A stretch of 64,000 nt of DNA, from the NCBI GenBank assembly GCA_964592645.1, contig CAZQFV010000020.1, positions 1-64,000 on the forward strand, in the 5' to 3' direction. A model generated the notes under the pieces. The model ran no database searches and was not told where the DNA came from. It saw only the letters and a list, made by a program, of their open reading frames with translations. The translations under genes were made by a program, and so were the position numbers. Source of the DNA: CAZQFV01 sp964592645. GTDB lineage: Bacteria; Chloroflexota; Chloroflexia; DTKN01. This document shows positions 53,309-62,310 of this stretch, piece by piece. Each line of letters begins with the position of its first letter. Position 1 is the stretch's first letter.

Positions 53309-53337
53309 TTGACACCCGCGGACGAGTATCGTATACT
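53309..53337 (+). promoter_or_regulatory. Promoter of ygfK
   Basis: TTGACA (53309-53314) and TATACT (53332-53337) are 17 bases apart, close to consensus. Transcription should start near 53344, which fixes the ygfK start at ATG 53378 rather than further upstream. Confidence 0.85.
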
Positions 53338-53377
53338 GGCCGATAGGAATAGGCCGTGCCATCCAGGAGGGTCCGCG

Positions 53378-56300
53378 ATGCCCAATCCTATGCGTCCTCA
53401 GCCGTTCGCCGTCCTGCTCCGCCGGATCGCGCGCGAGCTCCAGTTCAACGATTCGATCTTGGGCCTGCCCCGCGCCCTCTTCTACGAGCCGCCGGCCGGC
53501 GCGCCCTACGAAAGCACCCTCTTCGGCCGTCCCCTGGGCACCCCCGTCGGGCCGGCCGCCGGCCCCCATACCCAGTTGGCCCAGAACATCGTCTGCGCCT
53601 GGCTCTGCGGGGGCCGCTTCATCGAGCTCAAGACTGTGCAGATCATGGACGAGCTGGAGATTCCCCGCCCCTGCATCGACATGGCCGACGAGGGCTACAA
53701 CGTCGAGTGGTCGCAGGAACTGAAGCTGGAGCAGTCGGCCGGCGAGTACATCGTTGCCTGGGTCCTCGTGCACCTCCTGCACCACCTGCTCGGCTTTCCC
53801 GGCCCCGTGGCCACGATTTTCAACATGAGCGTCGGCTACAATCTGGAGGGCATCCGCAGCGCTCCCATGACGCGCTTCATGGACCGGCTGGCCGACGCCG
53901 GGGAGGAGATCGCCGCGCTGCGGGAGGTCCTGCGCCAAGAGTTCCCCCACCTGGCCGACGTGGAGATCCCGGCGCAGGTCGTCGACAGCGTCACCCTCTC
54001 CACCATGCACGGCTGCCCGCCCGATGAGATCGAGCGCATCGCCCGTTACCTCTTGGAGGAGCGCGGGCTGCACACCACCGTCAAGCTCAATCCTACCCTC
54101 TTGGGGAAAGAGACGGCGCTCTCCATCTTGCACAAAGACCTGGGCTACCGGGAGATCGAAATCCCCGACCGTGTCTTTGAGCACGACCTGCATTACGAGC
54201 GCGCCGTGGCCCTGGTGCGCGCCCTGCAAGGGGTGGCCGCGGCCCGTGGGCTGGCCTTTGGCGTCAAGCTCAGCAACACCCTGGCTACGGCCAACCACAA
54301 GGGCTACCTGCCGGGAGAGGAGATGTACATGTCCGGGCGGGCCCTCTACCCCCTGACGATGAACCTGTTTTGCAAATTGGCGAACGAGTTCCGGGGAGAT
54401 TTGGCCGTCTCCTACTCGGCCGGTGCCGACGCCTTCAACGTCGCCACCATCCTGGCCTGCGGCGCCCGCCCCGTCACCGCCGCCTCCGACCTGCTGAAGC
54501 CCGGCGGCTATGCCCGCTTGCGGCAGTACGTGGAGAACATCTCCGCGGAGATGGCCGCCCGCGGCGCCGCTTCCCTGGACGACCTGGCGCGGGACCGCCT
54601 GGAGAACCTGGCCCGGGCCGCGGAAGAGGCCCGGCGGTCCCCGCGCTACAAGAAGGGCTACCACATCGGCGTCCTGCCCAAGGTGGAGACGCCCCTGGGC
54701 TCCTGGGACTGCATCGCCGCGCCCTGCGTGGCGCAGTGTGCCGTCGGCCAGGACGTGCCCGGCTATGCCTGGCTGATCGCCCACGGGGAAGACGACCGCG
54801 CCCTGGAGCTGATCCTCTCCCGCAATCCGCTGCCGGCCGTCACCGGCTACGTCTGCACCCATCTCTGCCAGGCGCGCTGCACGCGCCACGACTACGAGGA
54901 GCCGGTGGCCATCCGCGCCCTGAAACGCTTTGCCGCGGAGCACGGCTCCGCCGCGCTCTGCCCGGCCGCGCCCACCGGGCACCGCGTGGCGATCGTCGGC
55001 GGCGGCCCCTCCGGCCTGGCGGCGGCCTACTTCCTGGCGCTGAACGGCGTGCAGGTCACCGTCTTCGAGGCCAAGGGCGCCCCCGGCGGCATGCTCGGCA
55101 TCGCCCCGGCCTTCCGCCTGCCCCCGGAGGTCGTCGCCGCCGACATCGCCCGCCTCACCGCCCTGGGCGTGCGTCTGGAGCTGAACCACCCCATCGCCTC
55201 GCCGCCGGAGCGGCTCCTGGCGGAAGGGTACGAGGCCGTCTACCTGGCCTGTGGCTTTCCCAAGGATGCCCGCCTGGAGATCGAGGGGCTGGACGGACCC
55301 GGCGTCTACCCCGCCCTGGAGCTGCTGGAGCGGGCCGCCCGCGGGGAGAAGCTGGACCTGGGCGCCCTGGTGCTCGTAATCGGCGGCGGCAACACCGCCA
55401 TGGACGCGGCGCGCACCGCGTGCCGGCTCACCGGCCGGCCGGCCACCGTGGTCTACCGCCGCACGCGCGCCGAGATGCCCGCCGAGGCCGAGGAGGTGCA
55501 GGACCTGCTGGACGAGGGCAACGTGCTCCTGGAGCTGGCCGCGCCGCGGCGCGTGCTGCGCGCCGATGGGCGGGTCGTCGGGCTGGAGTGCCTGCGCAAC
55601 GAGCTGGGGGAGCCCGAAGCCGACGGTCGCCGCCGGCCGCGGCCCGTGCCCGGCAGCGAGTTCACCATCGCCGCCAGCGCCATCGTCCTGGCCGTCGGCC
55701 AGCGGGCGGAAGTTCCCTTCCTCCAGGGCAGCGGCGTGGCGCTGCGCCCCGACGGCACTATCGCCGTGGACCCGGCTACCGGGCAGACCGCCGTGCCCGG
55801 CATCTATGCCGGGGGCGATGTCGTGCGCGGGCCGGAGACGATCATCGCCGCCTGCGCCGACGGCCGGCGTGCCGCCGAGTCCATCTGCCGGCAGCTCGGG
55901 TTGGCCTTTGCGCCGCCGCCCGCCCGCCCGGCGGCGCTTTCGGAAGAGGAGATCGTCCGGGTGAAGGCCGCCCGCGCCCGCCGGGAGCCCCAGCAGCGGC
56001 CGGCGGCGCTGCCCCCGGAGCGGCGGGGCGGGTTCGAGCTGGTGGAGGCGACTCTGGACGAGGCCGCCGCCCGCCGCGAGGCCGGCCGCTGCCTGCAGTG
56101 CGCCGCCTTCTGCGACAAGTGCGTCGAGGTCTGCCCCAACCGCGCCAACTACGCCTTCTGTGTCGCCCCGCGGCGCTGGCATCTACCGGTGCTGGCCTGC
56201 CAGGAGGGCCAGGTGGTGGTCGTGGGACGGGAGGAGTTCGCCATCGTCCAGCCCCGCCAGATCGTGCACCTGGCCGACCTGTGCAACGAGTGCGGCAACT

Positions 56301-56635
56301 GCGCGACCTTTTGTGTGCACCGGGGAAAACCCTACCAGGACAAACCGCGCCTCTTCCTGCAGGAAGCCGACTTCCGGCAAGCCCAGGACAATGCCTTTCA
56401 CCTCGCCGGCCACACGATCCGGCGGCGAGAAGGTGGGCAGCAGTCTTGGCTGGCCTGGGAAGAAGGCGAGATCGTCTTCGAGAACGCCCTGGTGCGGGTG
56501 CGCCTCCGGCCCGACTTCACGGTCAAGGAAATGTCCCTGCGGGCGCCCTTTGCCGGCACCTTCTCCCTGAAGGGGGCCGCCGAGATGGCCGTGCTCCTGC
56601 AGGGCATCGGCGAATCGCTGCCGTTTTTGGTGTAG
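53378..56635 (+). CDS. ygfK: YgfK-type putative selenate reductase/Fe-S flavoprotein
   Basis: This 1085-aa protein starts at ATG 53378 after CAGGAGG. Residues about 1-400 form a dihydroorotate-dehydrogenase-like barrel (LFYEPPAGAPYESTLFGRPL, AAGPHTQLAQNI, IELKTVQIMDELEIPRPCID). Residues about 440-860 match the glutamate-synthase small-subunit type oxidoreductase: Cys-rich entry (CIAAPCVAQCAVG, CTHLCQARC), FAD Rossmann VAIVGGGPSGLAAAYF and NAD Rossmann LVIGGGNTAMDAAR. C-terminal Cys clusters (CLQCAAFCDKCVEVCP, CNECGNCATFC) complete it. YgfK belongs to the gene set around selenium-dependent molybdenum hydroxylases; the reaction is unproven. It is transcribed with ssnA. Confidence 0.88.
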   Translation: MPNPMRPQPFAVLLRRIARELQFNDSILGLPRALFYEPPAGAPYESTLFGRPLGTPVGPAAGPHTQLAQNIVCAWLCGGRFIELKTVQIMDELEIPRPCIDMADEGYNVEWSQELKLEQSAGEYIVAWVLVHLLHHLLGFPGPVATIFNMSVGYNLEGIRSAPMTRFMDRLADAGEEIAALREVLRQEFPHLADVEIPAQVVDSVTLSTMHGCPPDEIERIARYLLEERGLHTTVKLNPTLLGKETALSILHKDLGYREIEIPDRVFEHDLHYERAVALVRALQGVAAARGLAFGVKLSNTLATANHKGYLPGEEMYMSGRALYPLTMNLFCKLANEFRGDLAVSYSAGADAFNVATILACGARPVTAASDLLKPGGYARLRQYVENISAEMAARGAASLDDLARDRLENLARAAEEARRSPRYKKGYHIGVLPKVETPLGSWDCIAAPCVAQCAVGQDVPGYAWLIAHGEDDRALELILSRNPLPAVTGYVCTHLCQARCTRHDYEEPVAIRALKRFAAEHGSAALCPAAPTGHRVAIVGGGPSGLAAAYFLALNGVQVTVFEAKGAPGGMLGIAPAFRLPPEVVAADIARLTALGVRLELNHPIASPPERLLAEGYEAVYLACGFPKDARLEIEGLDGPGVYPALELLERAARGEKLDLGALVLVIGGGNTAMDAARTACRLTGRPATVVYRRTRAEMPAEAEEVQDLLDEGNVLLELAAPRRVLRADGRVVGLECLRNELGEPEADGRRRPRPVPGSEFTIAASAIVLAVGQRAEVPFLQGSGVALRPDGTIAVDPATGQTAVPGIYAGGDVVRGPETIIAACADGRRAAESICRQLGLAFAPPPARPAALSEEEIVRVKAARARREPQQRPAALPPERRGGFELVEATLDEAAARREAGRCLQCAAFCDKCVEVCPNRANYAFCVAPRRWHLPVLACQEGQVVVVGREEFAIVQPRQIVHLADLCNECGNCATFCVHRGKPYQDKPRLFLQEADFRQAQDNAFHLAGHTIRRREGGQQSWLAWEEGEIVFENALVRVRLRPDFTVKEMSLRAPFAGTFSLKGAAEMAVLLQGIGESLPFLV

Positions 56636-56677
56636 GCAGAGGCGCGCCCTTACAGGCAGACACTCTAGGAGGACTCG

Positions 56678-58051
56678 ATGGCCGCTTCCGATCCCGATAT
56701 GTGGACCACGCCCCCCCGGCCTGAGCTTCTGATCGGCCACGCCCGCGTCGCCACCCTGGGCGCGGAGCCGCAACTGATCGAAGACGGCGCCGTGCTCATC
56801 CACGATGGGCGCATCGCCGAGATCGGCCCCACACCGACGCTGGCCGCCCGCCACCCGCTGGCCGAATGGTGGGACGCCGGCGGGCAGTTGATGCTGCCGG
56901 CCGCCATGTGCGCCCACACCCACTTCTACGGGGCCTTTGCCCGCGGGATGGCCGTCCCCGGGGAGCCGGCCCAGAACTTTACCCAGATACTGGAGCGCCT
57001 CTGGTGGCGGCTGGACAAGGCGCTGACCCCGGAGGACGTGCGCTACTCGGCCCTGGTCTGCCTGGTGGACGCCGTGCGCCACGGCACGACCACGCTGATC
57101 GACCACCACGCCGGCCCGAACGCCATCCCCGGGTCGCTGGACATCATCGCCGCGGCGGTGGAAGAGGCCGGCCTGCGCGCCGCGCTGTGCTACGAGGTCA
57201 CCGACCGCGACGGCCCGGCCCTGGCCCAGGCCGGGATCGAGGAGAACCTGCGCTTCGCCCGCTCGCTGGCGGCAACCCCCCGGCCCCTCCTGGCGGCATC
57301 CTTCGGCCTGCATGCCTCGCTGACCCTCTCCGACGCCACGCTGGCGCAGTGCGCCGCGGCCGGCCGCGACCTGGGCTTCCACATCCACGTCGCCGAGGAC
57401 GCCGCCGACCAGGAAGATTCTCTGCGTAAATCGGGGAAGCGGGTGGTGCACCGGCTGGGCGACGCCGGCATCCTGGGCCCGCGGACCCTGGCCTGCCACT
57501 GCGTGCACGTGGACGAAAGCGAGATCGCCGTGCTGGCCGCGACCGGCACCTGGGTCACCCACCAGCCGCGCTCCAACATGAACAACGCCGTGGGCGTCGC
57601 CCCGGTGGAGCAGATGCTGCGGGCCGGCGTCCACGTGGCCCTGGGCAACGATGGATTCTCCAACCAGATGCTGGCCGAGATGAAGGCGGCCTACCTGGCG
57701 CACAAGCTGGCCCGGCGCGACCCGCAAGCCATGCCCGGCGACCTGGTGCTGCGCCTGGCCTATGCCCACAACGCCCGGTTGGCGCGCATCTTTTGGCCCG
57801 GCACCACGCTGGGGGAGATCGCCCCCGGCGCCGCGGCCGACCTGGTGCTGCTGGACTATCACCCGACGACGCCGCTGACGGCCGGCAACCTGCCCTGGCA
57901 CCTGCTCTTTGGGGTGGAGGCCTCGGCCATCACCGCCACCGTCTGCGCCGGCCGGGTGTTGATGCGCGACCGGCATCTGCTGACGCTGGACGAGGCGGCG
58001 ATCACCGCCCGGTCGCGGGAACTGGCGGCGGCGGCCTGGGGGCGGCTGTAG
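56678..58051 (+). CDS. ssnA: SsnA-type putative aminohydrolase
   Basis: This 457-aa amidohydrolase-superfamily enzyme has the metal-binding AHTHFYGAFARG motif near residue 80. Later ligands are in GFHIHVAEDAADQ near 236, ACHCVHVDESE near 272 and ALGNDGFSNQ near 324. Its length and the N-terminal composite beta-sandwich fit the SsnA/chlorohydrolase group that deaminates or opens purine-like and other cyclic ureide substrates. ATG 56678 has AGGAGG upstream, 42 bases after ygfK, so one operon. SsnA and YgfK occur together with selenium-dependent xanthine or purine dehydrogenase genes in Enterobacteria and Clostridia; those genes are not in this window. Confidence 0.87.
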   Translation: MAASDPDMWTTPPRPELLIGHARVATLGAEPQLIEDGAVLIHDGRIAEIGPTPTLAARHPLAEWWDAGGQLMLPAAMCAHTHFYGAFARGMAVPGEPAQNFTQILERLWWRLDKALTPEDVRYSALVCLVDAVRHGTTTLIDHHAGPNAIPGSLDIIAAAVEEAGLRAALCYEVTDRDGPALAQAGIEENLRFARSLAATPRPLLAASFGLHASLTLSDATLAQCAAAGRDLGFHIHVAEDAADQEDSLRKSGKRVVHRLGDAGILGPRTLACHCVHVDESEIAVLAATGTWVTHQPRSNMNNAVGVAPVEQMLRAGVHVALGNDGFSNQMLAEMKAAYLAHKLARRDPQAMPGDLVLRLAYAHNARLARIFWPGTTLGEIAPGAAADLVLLDYHPTTPLTAGNLPWHLLFGVEASAITATVCAGRVLMRDRHLLTLDEAAITARSRELAAAAWGRL

Positions 58052-58078
58052 GCAGGCCGGGTGAGGGCAAGAGGGCAT

Positions 58079-58159
58079 GAAAGTTGCGTTTGGTATGCGC
58101 GCTCCCGGTCGCCTTGACCATAGCGAATTTTCTCCCGTTTGTCGCTATGGCCAACTTTC
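58079..58159. repeat. Nested inverted repeats between convergent ssnA and Nudix genes
   Basis: Outer arms GAAAGTTG (58079-58086) and CAACTTTC (58152-58159) enclose inner arms CCATAGCGA (58118-58126) and TCGCTATGG (58142-58150). The inner right and outer right arms nearly touch, while the left arms are 31 bases apart. The loop contains AATTTTCTCCCG. It lies between convergent genes and might serve as a terminator, but it lacks U-tracts. Confidence 0.5.
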
Positions 58160-58258
58160 GGTGGCGATGCGCTCAACGACAAGGCCGAAGGGAGACGCTG
58201 CTTACCCGTTTGCCCCTCATCTGCTTATCCGCTTCCCATTCGTTGCCCGGTGCGCCGC

Positions 58259-58879
58259 CTACCCCACTACCGCCGTGAACTCGGCCAGGATGATGGCCGT
58301 GGCCCCCCAAACCCGGTGTGGGCCAAGGGCGAAGAAGGGCACCCGCCGCCGGAGGCCCTCGCGGACCCAGGTCTCCTCGCGGCGGTTGGCGGGGTCCAGG
58401 AAGTGGGCCAGCGGCGCCTCCAGCAGTTCCTCTACCTCGCGGGGGTCGGGGCGGAAGGCCGGCCGCTCCGGGGAGTAGGCGACGAACGGGTGTACCAGGT
58501 TGTTGCTCGGCGGCACGTAGAGGGGAGTGAGCGGGCCGAGCAGTTCCAGGCCGCCGCCGCAGATACCCAGCTCCTCGCCGGCCTCGCGCCGCGCCGTGTC
58601 CTGGAGCGAGGCGTCGCCCTCTTCCCAACCGCCGCCGGGGAGAGAGACCTGGCCGCCGTGGTGCGCCAGGCCGGCCGGCCGCAACGTCAGCGCCAGGTGC
58701 AGCGCGCCCTCGTGCGGGTAGAGCAGCAGCAGCACCGCCGCCCGGCGCGGCGCGGCCCCCGGTGGGAGAGCAAAGGGCCGGGCCTGTGGAGCCAGCGTGC
58801 GCTGGGCCGCCTCTCCGGGCAGCGGCCGACGCATGGCCGCGTGGACCTGCTCGATTGTCGGACCGGACCATCTCTCCAT
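58259..58879 (-). CDS. Nudix hydrolase, CoA-pyrophosphatase-like
   Basis: This 206-aa protein starts at ATG 58879; an earlier ATG overlaps the -10 box and is excluded. The Nudix box GGGWEEGDASLQDTARREAG with EELGI lies near residues 83-107. It is preceded by LALTLRPAGLAHHGGQVSLPGGG, matching the NUDL/CoAse signature (LTxR...HxGQVxFPGG) found in coenzyme A diphosphatases. The probable reaction cleaves CoA or acyl-CoA to phosphopantetheine derivatives and 3',5'-ADP. It is divergent from the PA14 lipoprotein gene. Confidence 0.85.
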   Translation of the reverse strand: MERWSGPTIEQVHAAMRRPLPGEAAQRTLAPQARPFALPPGAAPRRAAVLLLLYPHEGALHLALTLRPAGLAHHGGQVSLPGGGWEEGDASLQDTARREAGEELGICGGGLELLGPLTPLYVPPSNNLVHPFVAYSPERPAFRPDPREVEELLEAPLAHFLDPANRREETWVREGLRRRVPFFALGPHRVWGATAIILAEFTAVVG

Positions 58880-58910
58880 CACGGGACCTCGCGATAGGAC
58901 ATCCTGCACC

Positions 58911-58916
58911 ATTATA
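58911..58916 (-). promoter_or_regulatory. -10 box of the Nudix gene
   Basis: TATAAT (58916-58911) on the minus strand lies 32 bases before ATG 58879. No convincing -35 is seen 17 bases upstream. Confidence 0.5.
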
Positions 58917-58963
58917 CACGATTCCGATCGATATTCCTGTGTCGCCTTTCCGGCGGCCCCCCG

Positions 58964-58992
58964 TTGCCAGGCGCGCTTCCCTATGGTAGAAT
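58964..58992 (+). promoter_or_regulatory. Promoter of the PA14 lipoprotein gene
   Basis: TTGCCA (58964-58969) and TAGAAT (58987-58992) are 17 bases apart, and TGG extends the -10. The start near 58999 leaves a 52-base leader. Confidence 0.75.
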
Positions 58993-59050
58993 GTTTCCGG
59001 GAGCAGGCATCGTGTGGAGGCATCCGCGATATCGAGCAGAGGAGGAGACC

Positions 59051-60484
59051 ATGAAGCGCGCAAGGAACCGCTCGGTTGCCCTATCGTCCCTGGTGCTGAT
59101 GCTGGCTTTGCTGGTGGGAGCCTGCGGGGAGACCGCCACGCCAGCTCCTACGCTGCCGCCTCCGACCGTCCCTGTTTCCCCCACCGCCACGGCTGCAGAC
59201 ACCGTCGTGCCCACTGCCGTGCCGCCGCCGACGCCCAACGTCACGGCGGTGCCCACCCCGGCGGTGACCTCTCCACCCGGCTGCACCGACCAGGCCGCCT
59301 TTGTCGCCGACGTCACCTTCCCCGACGGCACCCTGGTCTCGCCCGGACAGGTATTCCTCAAGACCTGGCGCCTGCGCAACAGCGGCACCTGCGCCTGGAC
59401 CACCGACTATGCGCTGGTCTTTTCCTCCGGGGACCGCATGGGCGGGCCGGCCGAGGCCCCCTTCCCCACCAACGTGCCCCCGGGCGGTACCGTGGACCTG
59501 ACCGTGGCCCTGACGGCGCCGGCCGGCACCGGCACCTACACCGGCAGTTGGCGCCTGCGCAACCCCCAGGGCCAGGTCTTTGGCCTGGGGCCCGCGGGCG
59601 ACGCCTTTGTTGTGGTCGTCACCGTCGGGCTGGCCACGACCACGCCCTCGCCCGTCACGCCGCTGCCCCCCACGGCTACCCCGGTGCTGCCCACCCCACT
59701 GCCGCCCACTGCCACGCCCCCCGTCTACCCCAACTGGCGGGGTGAGTACTTTGCCAACGCCGACCTGAGCGGCGCCCCGGCGCTGGTGCGCGACGACGCG
59801 GCAATCGAGTTCTCCTGGGGCAACGGCTCGCCAGCCCCGGTGATCCCGGCCGACGGCTTCTCGGTGCGTTGGACGCGCGCGCTGACCTTTTCCGCCGGCG
59901 TGTACCTCTTCGAGGCCACCGTGGACGACGGCGTGCGCATCTATATCGACAATGTCCTCGTCCTCAACGCCTGGGTCGCCGGCCCCACGCGCACCGTCAC
60001 CGCCACCTACAACGTGGCGGCCGGCCCCCGCAACGTGCGCATCGAGTACTTTGAGCAGACCGGCCGGGCCACGATCAACGTCTCCTGGAACCGCCTCTCC
60101 AGCTTTGCCTGGCGCGGCGAGTACTTTGCCAACCCCATCCTCAGCGGCACGGCGGCGCTGACGCGCGACGACCCCGAGATCAACTTTAACTGGGGTAGCG
60201 GTGGGCCGGGAGGCGGCCTGCCTGCGGACAACTTTTCCGCCCGCTGGACGGCCACCACGCGCTTCGAGACGGCGACCTACCGCTTTCGTGCCTGGGTCGA
60301 CGACGGTGTGCGGCTGTGGGTCGACGACGTGCTGCTCATCGATAGCTGGCTGGCCGCCGCTCCGCGCGAGGTGACCGCCGACTACGCCCTAACGGCCGGC
60401 GACCACCGGGTGCGTGTGGAGTATTTCGAGGCCACCGGCGGCGCCGAGATCCGGGTGTGGTGGAGGCTGCGGCCGTCACCCTAG
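59051..60484 (+). CDS. Lipoprotein with Ig-like domain and two PA14 domains
   Basis: This 477-aa lipoprotein starts at ATG 59051 with GGAGGAG upstream. The signal peptide ends in the lipobox VGAC (Cys at about residue 24), followed by a Pro/Thr-rich linker to about 78. An NBR1-like Ig domain (about 85-190; FLKTWRLRNSGTCAWTTDYA) and a second Pro/Thr linker follow. Two tandem PA14 domains (about 230-350 and 360-475) each start WRGEYFAN and contain DDGVRIYIDNVL- or DDGVRLWVDDVL-type loops. PA14 modules bind carbohydrates, so adhesion or glycan capture at the cell surface is likely. Its stop shares the bases CTAG with the stop of the convergent ABC gene. Confidence 0.85.
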   Translation: MKRARNRSVALSSLVLMLALLVGACGETATPAPTLPPPTVPVSPTATAADTVVPTAVPPPTPNVTAVPTPAVTSPPGCTDQAAFVADVTFPDGTLVSPGQVFLKTWRLRNSGTCAWTTDYALVFSSGDRMGGPAEAPFPTNVPPGGTVDLTVALTAPAGTGTYTGSWRLRNPQGQVFGLGPAGDAFVVVVTVGLATTTPSPVTPLPPTATPVLPTPLPPTATPPVYPNWRGEYFANADLSGAPALVRDDAAIEFSWGNGSPAPVIPADGFSVRWTRALTFSAGVYLFEATVDDGVRIYIDNVLVLNAWVAGPTRTVTATYNVAAGPRNVRIEYFEQTGRATINVSWNRLSSFAWRGEYFANPILSGTAALTRDDPEINFNWGSGGPGGGLPADNFSARWTATTRFETATYRFRAWVDDGVRLWVDDVLLIDSWLAAAPREVTADYALTAGDHRVRVEYFEATGGAEIRVWWRLRPSP

Positions 60485-62310
60485 GCAGATTGCTCGGGAG
60501 CGATGAACTGCCGCTCGTAGAGTTCGCGGTACAGGGGGCTGGCTTCCAGCAGCTCCTCATGGCGCCCCTGGGCGACGATCTTGCCCCCGTCGATCAGATA
60601 GATGCGGTCGGCATGCCGCACCGTGCTCAGGCGGTGGGCGATGACGATGGCCGTGCGCCCGCGCAGCAGCAGCGCCAGGGCCTCCTGGATCAGGGACTCG
60701 GTGACGGTGTCCACGCTGGAGGTGGCCTCGTCCATAACCAGGATGCGCGGGTTCACCAGCAGGGCGCGGGCGATGCACAGGAGTTGCCGCTGGCCCACCG
60801 AGAGGTTGATCCCGCCCTCCAGGATGCGCGTGTCGTAGCCCTCGGGCAGGCGGCGGATAAAGTCGTCGGCGTTGGCCAGGCGGGCGGCGGCGACGATGTC
60901 GTCCATGTTGGCCTCGGGCCGGCCGAAGCGGATGTTGTCGGCCACGGTGCCGGCAAAGAGGAAGGGGTCCTGCGGCACCAGGCCCAGTTGGCGGTGCAGG
61001 CTGGCCGCCGTGAACTCGCGCACGTCGCGCCCATCTACCAGCACGGCGCCCTCCGTGGCCTCGTAGAAACGGCCCACCAGGTTGGCGATCGAGGTCTTGC
61101 CCGCGCCCGTCGGCCCCACCAGGGCCACGACCTCCCCGGGCGCGATCTCCATGCTGACGTGGCGCAGCACCTCCTTGTCCGGGGTATAGCGGAAGGAGAC
61201 GTCGCGCAGCTCGATGCGGCCGGCCAGCGGCGGGGCCTCGACGGCGCCCGGGCGGTCCCGCACGTTGGGCGGCGTGTCCAGCAGTTCCAGCACGCGCTCG
61301 CCGCCGGCCGTGGCCGCCTGCAGGGTGGTGTAGATCTGGCTCAGGTCCTGGATGGGGTCGAAGAAACGGCTGACGTAGGAGAGAAAGGCCACCACCACGC
61401 CGATCGTCACCGCGCCCCGCGCGGCCATCATCCCGCCGGCCGCCAGGACGATGCCCGTCGCCGCCATGCTCAGGATCTCTACGGCCGGCAGGAAGATGAA
61501 GGAGAGCGACATAGCATTGACATAAGCATCGCGGTTGGCGCGGTTGACGGCCTCGAAGCGCTCCTGGGTCGTCTCTTCCTGGGCAAAGGCCTGGATCACG
61601 CGCATCCCGCTGATGTTCTCGGCCAGGTCGCCCACCACCGCGCCGATCTTTTCGCGCGTCTGGCGGAAGGCTACCCGCGCCCGGCGGCTGAACCAGGCCG
61701 TCAGCAGCACCATCAGCGGCAGCACGCTAAAGGTGAGCAGCGCCAACCGCGGCTCCATCCACACCATCACCGCGATCGTCCCCAACAGCAGGATGCCGTC
61801 GCCCAGCATGCTGATCAGGCCCTGCGAAAAGAGCTCGTTGATCACCTCGACATCGTTGACCACGCGCGAGATGGTCACGCCGACGATGTGCCGGTCGTGA
61901 TAGGGCACGGAGAGGTCCTGGAGGTGGCGGAAGAGCGCCCCGCGCAGCGAGGTCAGGACCTTTTGGCCCACCCAAGAGAGGAGGTAGGTCTGTCCTGCCG
62001 AGGAAAGGTAGACGGCCGCCAACGTGCCGGCCAGCCAGAGGCAGGTGATGAGCAACCCGGGCCCGTCGCCCTGGGCGATGTTGCTGTCGATGGCCACCTT
62101 GGTCAGGTAGGGTGCCAGGAGGCCGGCTGCGGAGGAGATCAACATCAGCAGCGTGCCCAGGATCATCAGCGGCCAGTAGGGGCGGATGAAACGGGCCATG
62201 CGCAGCAGCACGCGCCCGCTGATGCGGCCCTGCCCCTCCTTGGCGCCAAAGCCCTCCAGCACCTGGCCCGGGCCGCGCATGCCGGCGTCGCTGCCAAAGG
62301 AAAGGCTCAT
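60481..62310 (-). CDS. ABC exporter half-transporter (canonical catalytic site subunit)
   Basis: This 609-aa protein combines a six-helix membrane domain (about residues 38-340) and an ATPase domain. Walker A is ALVGPTGAGKTS near 400. The signature is altered, NLSVGQRQ, with Val in place of the first Gly of LSGGQ. Walker B is ILVMDEATSSVD with the catalytic Glu intact. ATG 62310 overlaps the upstream ABC gene (ATGA), so the two are coupled and probably form a heterodimer like TM287/288 or BmrCD. Substrates of such exporters are often amphiphilic drugs or lipids; no specific one is implied here. Confidence 0.9.
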   Translation of the reverse strand: MSLSFGSDAGMRGPGQVLEGFGAKEGQGRISGRVLLRMARFIRPYWPLMILGTLLMLISSAAGLLAPYLTKVAIDSNIAQGDGPGLLITCLWLAGTLAAVYLSSAGQTYLLSWVGQKVLTSLRGALFRHLQDLSVPYHDRHIVGVTISRVVNDVEVINELFSQGLISMLGDGILLLGTIAVMVWMEPRLALLTFSVLPLMVLLTAWFSRRARVAFRQTREKIGAVVGDLAENISGMRVIQAFAQEETTQERFEAVNRANRDAYVNAMSLSFIFLPAVEILSMAATGIVLAAGGMMAARGAVTIGVVVAFLSYVSRFFDPIQDLSQIYTTLQAATAGGERVLELLDTPPNVRDRPGAVEAPPLAGRIELRDVSFRYTPDKEVLRHVSMEIAPGEVVALVGPTGAGKTSIANLVGRFYEATEGAVLVDGRDVREFTAASLHRQLGLVPQDPFLFAGTVADNIRFGRPEANMDDIVAAARLANADDFIRRLPEGYDTRILEGGINLSVGQRQLLCIARALLVNPRILVMDEATSSVDTVTESLIQEALALLLRGRTAIVIAHRLSTVRHADRIYLIDGGKIVAQGRHEELLEASPLYRELYERQFIAPEQSA

